Assembly (NCBI GenBank): GCA_016185815.1 | Contig: JACPMT010000058.1 | Coordinates: 1-19,201, forward strand | Direction of reading: 5' to 3' | Source of the DNA: Candidatus Woesearchaeota archaeon | GTDB lineage: Archaea; Nanobdellota; Nanobdellia; Woesearchaeales; GW2011-AR4 | Length of the DNA stretch: 19,201 bases | In this document: one piece after another, positions 13,801 through 18,216 of the stretch | Numbering within the stretch: position 1 is the first letter of the stretch | How the letters are laid out: every line of letters begins with the position of its first letter | Translations under genes and position numbers: made by a program | Notes under the pieces: model-generated | What the model saw: only the letters and a program-made list of their open reading frames with translations | The model's database searches: none | What the model was told of the DNA's origin: nothing

Positions 13801-14529
13801 AATGATTTTGACCTGGACGAGCAGCATGATAAGGCTGTAACGCTGAAATTCAGGCTTCCGCTAAACATTGACGAAGGTGACTTTGATGTTGCGATACACG
13901 CAGAGGGGGAAGATGACGATGGCAATGTTTACGAGCGCGACTTCAATACAGAGCTTGAGGTTGAAAAGGAGAAGCATGACTTGAGGTTTTTAAGCCTTGA
14001 CCTCAGCCCTGCTGTGGTAAGCTGCAACAGAATAGTGGCTGTCAGGAATAACATTATAAATGTTGGGGATGAGGACGAGGAAAATGCCGCTTTGGAAATA
14101 AAAAGCCAGGGCTTGGGCTTGAGCCTTATTCAAAAAGGCATAGCTATCAATGAGGGAGTAGAAGACAATGCGTATTCAAAGTCATCAAATATCAAGTTAA
14201 GCGACAATGTCGAAAACGGCGATTACCAGCTAACAGCAAATATTTATTCTGACGATGGAAAGCTGATGGATTCAAGAACAGCAGGCATAAAGGTTGCTGA
14301 CTGCATCAAAACAAAGGCTCCAAGAGACGAGGTTGTTTTGCTGCTTGGAACCGAGGCAAAAGGAAGCAATGCCCAGAATAATATAGCGCCTGTCAAAACA
14401 GCCCTTCAAAAAACAGTGGTTGAGTCCTCGCCGGATTCTGGCAGGAATTTGCAGCTGCTTTTGGCAAGCAGCTTTGTGTTGACAATGGGTTTTCTGGCTG
14501 CAGTCATTGTTCTGTATTTTATAATTTAG
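10882..14529 (+). CDS. Large multidomain surface protein: split lamin-tail domain, duplicated Ig/cadherin-like block, anchored module
   Basis: A 1215-residue exported protein. The signal peptide is residues 1-29 (cleavage near NAYSA). A lamin-tail-like domain starts at VLINEFLP with EWVELFN, appears to be interrupted at about 111-192 by a separate beta domain (KTYTLSGKNYEVTLDFVDSD to YAGGIHSATFF), and resumes at 194-255, ending in TPGAKN. An Ig-like domain follows (265-354), then two copies of a 272-residue block (355-626 and 627-898) made of three cadherin/PKD-like domains with DPDNDTL-type motifs. The module at 899-1170 is homologous to the upstream protein and has the same flanking Cys pair. 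A C-terminal membrane helix lies at 1190-1215. About 57 N-glycosylation sequons lie before 899 and none after. GTG 10882 is favoured by the TATA spacing; an ATG at 10890 is out of frame. Confidence 0.85.
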   Translation: MGAWFQKRLWLQVLFAVFLLSLPLNAYSAVLINEFLPNSVNTDYEWVELFNNGSLSVNLSGFNISEEGANKNFTIGDTPIEAKGFLVLVRNETVFNQIYTLAITGGTVSDTLLEKQTKTYTLSGKNYEVTLDFVDSDEAQFIVDNKATKKLKVGESDKLSNGTIIGITGILYQDYAGGIHSATFFIGKTPVVEYGPSVRLLNLNDGDDSLFLYNASGILVDSILKYTNPGENVSVGRYPDGNSRIFNLSTLTPGAKNDKESPNLNKWLNPSANNTKASAVVNVTLNITDDTTQVNSTIINFNGTNFSMNKNGDIWSFLWNTSLNAQKKYNITIFFNDSYGKASSDALFNITVNNSPFIISFSPSNLTQTLAENSILSFNVNTSDPDDALLNFSWLVDNALNSTKPVNFSYTPSFDDNGTHTINATIKDPASNQISIKWTVVVANVNRAPILNQILNQTASKNTNLTFNITAIDLDNDTLTFSANKSGIAISKDNNNSLATVSWKPKNTDLGSNAINFTVSDGFAADSKLIVIAVNATGNLAPSINSSPGNIARKGEAYAYDVDAADLDNDTLGFSLKTNATGMSINSSTGLIKFVPSSTGFFAVNVSVSDLAAIANQSYNLTVAGSRLNITSFLPPSLNQVMREGSALNFSINISDQDKMLAGISWLVDSILNSVNSTNFSYSPRFGDSGTHSVNATIKDVLSEETSVKWTVTVTKVNMAPILGPITDKTVSKNNNLRFNITGSDPDNDTLIFSSNHSSIAITSVNRSIAAVSWRPTNLDLGAHTVNFTASDGFLTDSKVITIIVDSAGNRAPQITSSAATNGIRDELYNYDIDATDADNDTLSFSLNSNATGMSINSATGLISFTPLSAGVFSVNASATDFVGTANQSYVLTVTVGRRLRIENVVAKVDGKKSSNVRENSKISKEAKPGSDVEFKITVKNNFLESDGIKISDIKVETAIEGIDDGDDLEEESNDFDLDEQHDKAVTLKFRLPLNIDEGDFDVAIHAEGEDDDGNVYERDFNTELEVEKEKHDLRFLSLDLSPAVVSCNRIVAVRNNIINVGDEDEENAALEIKSQGLGLSLIQKGIAINEGVEDNAYSKSSNIKLSDNVENGDYQLTANIYSDDGKLMDSRTAGIKVADCIKTKAPRDEVVLLLGTEAKGSNAQNNIAPVKTALQKTVVESSPDSGRNLQLLLASSFVLTMGFLAAVIVLYFII
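11944..13575 (+). repeat. Tandem duplication of an 816-bp coding block
   Basis: Two in-frame copies, 11944-12759 and 12760-13575. The offset between matching codons is exactly 816 bp across the first domain, 813 bp in the middle after a one-codon gap, and 816 bp again at the end. One 28-base run, covering NATGMSINS, is identical in both copies (12614-12641 and 13427-13454). Each copy encodes three Ig/cadherin-like domains of about 90 residues. Confidence 0.85.
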
Positions 14530-14532
14530 CAG

Positions 14533-14555
14533 TTTATTTTTTTACGCTATTTTTA
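14533..14555 (+). terminator. T-rich terminator after the large surface-protein gene
   Basis: Runs of T (TTTATTTTTTTA, then ATTTTTA) immediately follow the stop at 14529. Archaeal RNA polymerase terminates at such T tracts. The gene on the opposite strand ends at 14575, so the short gap separates convergent genes. Confidence 0.5.
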
Positions 14556-14574
14556 ATAATAAAATCAGTTTGAT

Positions 14575-15381
14575 TTATTTCCCGTGCTCTATAAGTCTTC
14601 TCATTCTGTGCACAAAGTCCTCTGCAATTTTATAGTACCTGTCAAATTCCTCCCCTTGTATCTCCACAATTTCCCTATGGGTTACCATTTTCATCAATCT
14701 GTAGAAATTCCTCATTATTGTTACATACTTGTGCTCAAGCAGCTTTCTCCTGACAAGCTTTTGCTCCATCAAGTCAGCGACATGCTCAGGTGTCGGGGGA
14801 ATTTCGCCTATCTTCATCAATGCGGCATGCGCAGCGTCAATCACAGCCCAGTACAAATCAATAACTCCCTGCAATAAATGCCATTTTGAATTGTGCAGGG
14901 TATTGGGCGCCCTTGCATAATAGGTCCAGATGCTCTCCTGCGTAGGCCTTATCTTGCCTCTTTTCAGCAATGCCTGCATCGGGTCAAAAAATCCCGAGTC
15001 AATCAAAGCTACTCCGTCCCTCAACAGGTTAATGGCTATCGGGTCGCCGTTCCTCATGTACTCCCAAAAGGAAGTAAACCTCATTGTTGTGATGTGCAGC
15101 TTCGTGGAAATCCTGACAATTGACTTTTGGACAATAAGCCTGTACGCCTCGACAACTTCCGGGGACATGCTCATCATCAAGTCATCTATTATCACAAGAA
15201 TGTCGATGTCTCCTCCTGGCGCTTTTGTCCTTCTTGCTGTTGAGCCGAATATGACAACTGCCCTTATCAAGCTTCCCAATTCCTTGTAGATTTCATTGGC
15301 AAACCTGTAAGCAGTGTCTATATCTTCCTTGTAATAGCGCTCAAGATTGGGATGCTCTTTCCTAGGAATATCAAATTTCAT
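14575..15381 (-). CDS. MNT-type nucleotidyltransferase fused to a HEPN-like domain
   Basis: A 268-residue protein. The N-terminal half is a polymerase-beta-type minimal nucleotidyltransferase: GS at 46-47 in FGSTARR, then Asp58 and Asp60 in GGDIDILVI as metal ligands. The strand expected to give the third carboxylate reads KLHITTM and has none, so activity is uncertain. The C-terminal half is helical and resembles HEPN domains: DLYWAVIDAAHAALMKIGE, then RLMKMVTH, which fits the R-x(4-6)-H pattern of HEPN RNases. Where MNT and HEPN are separate proteins they form toxin-antitoxin pairs; here they are in one chain. ATG 15381 is preceded by GAGGTGG (15391-15385); the TTG at 15405 lies upstream of that site and is rejected. 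Confidence 0.8.
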   Translation of the reverse strand: MKFDIPRKEHPNLERYYKEDIDTAYRFANEIYKELGSLIRAVVIFGSTARRTKAPGGDIDILVIIDDLMMSMSPEVVEAYRLIVQKSIVRISTKLHITTMRFTSFWEYMRNGDPIAINLLRDGVALIDSGFFDPMQALLKRGKIRPTQESIWTYYARAPNTLHNSKWHLLQGVIDLYWAVIDAAHAALMKIGEIPPTPEHVADLMEQKLVRRKLLEHKYVTIMRNFYRLMKMVTHREIVEIQGEEFDRYYKIAEDFVHRMRRLIEHGK

Positions 15382-15384
15382 TAT

Positions 15385-15391
15385 CCACCTC
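15385..15391 (-). promoter_or_regulatory. Ribosome binding site of the nucleotidyltransferase gene
   Basis: GAGGTGG on the minus strand, ending 3 nt before ATG 15381, with its GAGG core 6 nt away. It decides the start against the upstream TTG. Confidence 0.65.
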
Positions 15392-15415
15392 TTTTTATTA
15401 TTCAATACGCTATGT

Positions 15416-15492
15416 GTTTATAAAATTATTGCTGTTGGTTTAAAATGTTTTGTTATTGGCGTTGGATAGTGACAACCAAAATCAATATAAAC
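15416..15492. promoter_or_regulatory. Divergent promoter pair
   Basis: The minus-strand box AATTTTATAAAC (15427-15416) predicts transcription of the nucleotidyltransferase gene near 15396, with a leader of about 15 nt holding its ribosome binding site. The plus-strand box AATATAAAC (15484-15492) is centred 25 bp before ATG 15513, which predicts a leaderless mRNA. Confidence 0.5.
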
Positions 15493-15512
15493 GATAAAAC
15501 AAATCCAAACTC

Positions 15513-16349
15513 ATGATTCAGGAACTCCAGCAAATATTCCATTCAATCATAAAATCGCTTGAAGTGCTTTATGTTATTGAAGGCACAAAGCCATGCACCA
15601 GAATATTGGTTTTTGAGGACGAATTAGGAAAAGTTATGAATTTTTTACAAGATAATAAAATAAATGTTGCAATCTCAGATTTCAAGGTTTTAAAACAAAC
15701 AACGCAAAGCGAATTCTACTCTGACAAATCAGTAAAAATAGATAAAAACTCAAAACAAAAGGGTTATTTTTTTGTTTACTTGTCAAAGAACATGGAAATG
15801 GCTGAAAAGGCAAAATTAATGGAAGAGCAAAATAACCATTTTGGACTGGGCTTGTTGCTCGGCTACCCAAAATGCTGCTGCGAGTTTTTCCAAAAAAATT
15901 TCAATGAGAACAATGCGGATTTAACATTAAAAACCCTTGAAAATTCAGATGGATACGAGTTTCCGCTCTATAACAACATCGCAGCAAGGCATTTTGATGT
16001 TGCTTTATTGAGTCATTTTCCTCACAGCTTTGAATGCAAGCCATCAATAGAAATAGCAAAGAATAATTTGAAAATCATACAAAAAAATTCGACAAAGATT
16101 GCAGGATTATTCACCAATATTCTTCAAAGCGTTGCTATTTACACATTGGAAGGGGGGATATTTTTATTACGAAAGCACGAAAAAGTTAATGACGAAGTCG
16201 TCTATAGCGATGTACTAACCACAGCAAAAAGCAAATTGTACTATCTGCTGTCTTCAAACAGGAAATTAAAGATTATTGATAAGAATAATTTTGTTGTAAA
16301 TGATGCAAATATAAAAGGGGAAAATTATGGGGTGATGGTTTTTAGTTAG
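15513..16349 (+). CDS. DUF483-like archaeal protein of unknown function
   Basis: A 278-residue cytosolic protein. The key motif is LLLGYPKCCCEFF (residues 114-126), with three consecutive cysteines 121-123; GYPxCC is what I associate with DUF483 proteins of archaea. A second conserved-looking patch is LLSHFPHSFEC (165-175), placing His and Cys residues that could bind metal together with the Cys triplet. I would expect the N-terminal 100 residues to form a separate alpha/beta domain. The mRNA seems leaderless, with no ribosome binding site. The end overlaps, tail to tail, the methyltransferase gene on the other strand by 8 bp. The family assignment is from memory of the motif, and the biochemical role is unknown. 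Confidence 0.7.
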   Translation: MIQELQQIFHSIIKSLEVLYVIEGTKPCTRILVFEDELGKVMNFLQDNKINVAISDFKVLKQTTQSEFYSDKSVKIDKNSKQKGYFFVYLSKNMEMAEKAKLMEEQNNHFGLGLLLGYPKCCCEFFQKNFNENNADLTLKTLENSDGYEFPLYNNIAARHFDVALLSHFPHSFECKPSIEIAKNNLKIIQKNSTKIAGLFTNILQSVAIYTLEGGIFLLRKHEKVNDEVVYSDVLTTAKSKLYYLLSSNRKLKIIDKNNFVVNDANIKGENYGVMVFS

Positions 16350-16890
16350 AATACAAACTCACCAAATTCCCATTCACTAAAAAGCTATTTTCTTTCTTCA
16401 AAAACCTTGGATGGAAATGGTGCCTGTAGTGGACAAGCTTTCCTTTCATTTCATTCAGCAGCTTGTTTTCAAGCCCTCTTTCCAGCGGTGTATCTGGAGC
16501 CAAAAACAAAACATCGTATTTTGAAAAATCATGCTCAAAAAAATCTTTGTTGTGGAAGATTATATTTTTTATACCAAATTTTTGTTGCATTTCAACAGCT
16601 TTATTATGCAAGAAATTGTCTATTTCAATGCCTTCTGCATTCTGGCAAAACAATGAAGCAATCATAACAACCTTGCCATCTCCGCTTCCTATGTCAAGAA
16701 AGTTTTTGAATTGATTTAATTTTATTATTTTAAATATCTCATAAATCTCATCTGCAATTGCAGCATTCCAAAAGCCCTTTGAAGTGCTCCGCATCGGCAG
16801 CTTGCCTTTTTTCAAAAGTTCCCGATAGAAATTGTCATACTCCTGATTTATTTGCTGGAAAAGATGAGAGTTCATTTTTGTTTTTATCAT
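16342..16890 (-). CDS. SAM-dependent methyltransferase (FAM173/aKMT-like)
   Basis: A 182-residue class I methyltransferase. Motif I is FLDIGSGDGKVV (residues 64-75), followed by the acidic strand-2 end in GIEID (87-91). The D-x-GSGDG-[KR]-[IV]-V form, a helical N-terminus that includes FWNAAIADEIY and the small size fit FAM173 proteins and the archaeal lysine methyltransferase aKMT. The motif IV position reads LFLAPDTPL instead of a clear NPPY, so protein rather than nucleic-acid methylation is the better guess. ATG 16890 lies about 24 bp after a TATA box on the minus strand, implying a leaderless mRNA. A second in-frame Met is at residue 6. Confidence 0.8.
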   Translation of the reverse strand: MIKTKMNSHLFQQINQEYDNFYRELLKKGKLPMRSTSKGFWNAAIADEIYEIFKIIKLNQFKNFLDIGSGDGKVVMIASLFCQNAEGIEIDNFLHNKAVEMQQKFGIKNIIFHNKDFFEHDFSKYDVLFLAPDTPLERGLENKLLNEMKGKLVHYRHHFHPRFLKKENSFLVNGNLVSLYSN

Positions 16891-16908
16891 GGTTTTTCAT
16901 TTTTCTTT

Positions 16909-16962
16909 GATTTAAATACTTTCTTATAAAACTAAAACCGAAAAACCAAAAAATATAAATAC
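16909..16962. promoter_or_regulatory. Divergent promoter pair
   Basis: GTATTTAAATC on the minus strand (16919-16909) serves the methyltransferase with a leaderless start. AAATATAAATAC on the plus strand (16951-16962) predicts transcription near 16981 for the gene at 17008. Confidence 0.55.
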
Positions 16963-16978
16963 AAGCACAAATTTTCTG

Positions 16979-16995
16979 TTGGATATAATATCCAA
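16979..16995. promoter_or_regulatory. 17-bp inverted repeat at a predicted transcription start
   Basis: TTGGATAT-A-ATATCCAA has two perfect 8-base arms around one central base. It sits on the transcription start predicted from the TATA box at 16951-16962 and just before the GAGGTGG ribosome binding site (16996-17002). The placement is like that of the palindrome at the dismutase gene and suits a repressor site. Confidence 0.45.
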
Positions 16996-17007
16996 GAGGT
17001 GGTTTGG

Positions 17008-17634
17008 TTGAGGGATAAAACATTAGCAGACAGGATTTCAAAAAATTTTTCCAAGGTTAAATTAAAGAAAGCTGCTGTTAAAGTTCCCAAGCTTAAAGCC
17101 AGAAAAAATAAAGCTGCTGGATTAAAAAGCGATGATAGGATACCTGTTTCTTCAATCATAAACATTTTAATAAAAGCCGCTGTTGAAAAAGCCAAAACAG
17201 AAAAGAAAGAAAAGGCTGTTGAACATGATAAAAGTTATAAATTAATTAAAGAAGAGAAAGCTGCGGATATTGGCGGCTATGGCGCTGTTTCTAAAGGCTA
17301 TGGAAGCGCCTCGCATGCCTCTTATATTGATTATGGAAAATTGTTCAGCTATCTTGGGAAATTCAAGTCCCAAAGCGCCTATGAAAACATGGGAAATCCT
17401 CTTGAGGCATTAAACAAGGCAACAGAAAGCGGGAGCTTTGTTTTGGCTGATAAAGATTCAATGGATAAGATAGGAAGATATGATAAATATATGAGAAGCC
17501 CGGTTATGGCAATACAAACAATGGCCCTTTCTCTTGTTCCAGTAGCTGGATTAAGTTCAGCAGAATGGGAGGAAATTAAAAATTTAATGAGATTTGACTC
17601 TGTGATGTATACACTAAAATCAAAAACTTCTTAG
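17008..17634 (+). CDS. Unknown protein with basic N-terminus and Gly/Tyr-rich centre
   Basis: A 208-residue protein that I do not recognise. The first 40 residues are strongly basic and Ala/Lys-rich (KVKLKKAAVKVPKLKARKNK), as in proteins that bind nucleic acid. A Lys/Glu helix follows, then a Gly/Tyr/Ser patch (GGYGAVSKGYGSASHASY) near residues 88-105, and a more globular helical end. There is no signal peptide. I chose TTG 17008 because GAGGTGG (16996-17002) lies 5 nt upstream; the in-frame GTG at 16999 overlaps that site. Its stop shares bases with the stop of the convergent gene at 17631. Regulation by the inverted repeat at 16979-16995 is possible. Confidence 0.65.
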   Translation: MRDKTLADRISKNFSKVKLKKAAVKVPKLKARKNKAAGLKSDDRIPVSSIINILIKAAVEKAKTEKKEKAVEHDKSYKLIKEEKAADIGGYGAVSKGYGSASHASYIDYGKLFSYLGKFKSQSAYENMGNPLEALNKATESGSFVLADKDSMDKIGRYDKYMRSPVMAIQTMALSLVPVAGLSSAEWEEIKNLMRFDSVMYTLKSKTS

Positions 17635-17849
17635 CCAAGCCCTGTTTCTTTTTTTAGCTTGTACAAAACTGCCCTGCTTGCATCAAGCTTGCTTGCTGCT
17701 TTCTCTCCTTCGGTCATATACCTTTCTGCTGTGTTAATCCTTTCACCAATCTGGCCTATTGAAGCCTTCTGCTCCTCTGTCAGGCTGCCTCCCATTGACA
17801 CGATAGTATAGAATTTCGAAAGCTGGGAATAAGCTTCGTATGTCTGCAC
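17631..17849 (-). CDS. C-terminal part of a small helical protein, probably split by a frameshift
   Basis: The 72 residues from GTG 17849 form helices with a Glu/Lys pattern (SLTEEQKASIGQIGERINTA, then SRAVLYKLKKETGLG). The start is doubtful: GTG 17849 has no ribosome binding site, and the same frame stays open upstream to a TGA at 17948-17946 with no other ATG, GTG or TTG. That upstream part reads as protein-like (TAKKEAPPALKGGNSGYQAIV) and overlaps the end of the preceding gene. The likely reading is that this is the second half of the gene starting at 18148, separated by a one-base change in 17879-17945. The stop overlaps the stop of the convergent gene. Confidence 0.5.
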   Translation of the reverse strand: MQTYEAYSQLSKFYTIVSMGGSLTEEQKASIGQIGERINTAERYMTEGEKAASKLDASRAVLYKLKKETGLG

Positions 17850-17878
17850 AATTGCTTGGTACCCACTATTTCCTCCCT

Positions 17879-18148
17879 TTAAAGCTGGCGGTGCTTCTTT
17901 CTTTGCTGTCTTGCTGTCCTTTCCAATCTGTCTTCTCCGCTTGTTTCAAAAAGCCTTGAGATGTCAACAGACCTTTGCTCTGGCGCAATCTCTTCAGCAA
18001 TCTTGTCTGTCTTCAGCTCATGCATTGATTTTTTGATTAATTCCTCTATCTCATTGACTTCCTTTTTTCTTTCTTCTTCCATCAATTTCAGCTTTTTTAT
18101 TCTTTCTTGTGGAGAGAGTTTTGTAAGTTCTTTTTTGTCAATGGTCAT
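17879..18148 (-). CDS. N-terminal part of a small coiled-coil protein, probably frameshifted
   Basis: The 89 residues from ATG 18148 are highly charged and helical: MTIDKKELTKLSPQERIKKL, then a Glu/Lys coiled coil to about residue 48, then EEIAPEQRSVDISRLFETSGED. The last dozen residues (ARQQRKKHRQL) become basic and unlike the rest, which is what reading out of frame would give. The other frame there continues as KKEAPPALKGGNSGYQ into the next segment. One missing base, or a -1 ribosomal shift, would give a single protein of about 170 residues. A TATA-like box at 18195-18203 (minus strand) serves it; no ribosome binding site is seen. The function is unknown. Confidence 0.6.
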   Translation of the reverse strand: MTIDKKELTKLSPQERIKKLKLMEEERKKEVNEIEELIKKSMHELKTDKIAEEIAPEQRSVDISRLFETSGEDRLERTARQQRKKHRQL

Positions 18149-18194
18149 TTCATTATTTTGATTTTGTTAATTTTTACTAGAATTATACCCTAAT

Positions 18195-18203
18195 TTATTT
18201 AAA
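18195..18203 (-). promoter_or_regulatory. TATA-like box of the coiled-coil gene at 18148
   Basis: TTTTAAATA on the minus strand, about 50 bp before ATG 18148, predicts a leader of about 25 nt. It lies between this gene and the stop of the TIM-barrel gene at 18217, so the two are probably separate transcripts. Confidence 0.4.
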
Positions 18204-18216
18204 ACTTTGTGAGGAA

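Noticed and set aside
13371..13925. 184-codon open frame opposite the large surface-protein gene
   Set aside because: A Ser-rich shadow of the acidic module on the plus strand, with no ribosome binding site or promoter.
14562..14576. AAATCA-GTT-TGATTT inverted repeat between convergent genes
   Set aside because: A 6-bp A+T-rich stem overlapping the stop of the nucleotidyltransferase gene; the neighbouring T tracts explain termination better.
17847..17885. Programmed -1 frameshift at the CTTTAAAGGG sequence near the end of the upstream frame
   Set aside because: In the reading frame it is CAG CTT TAA, which is not an X-XXY-YYZ slippery site; any shift more likely lies earlier, and loss of one base is the simpler explanation.
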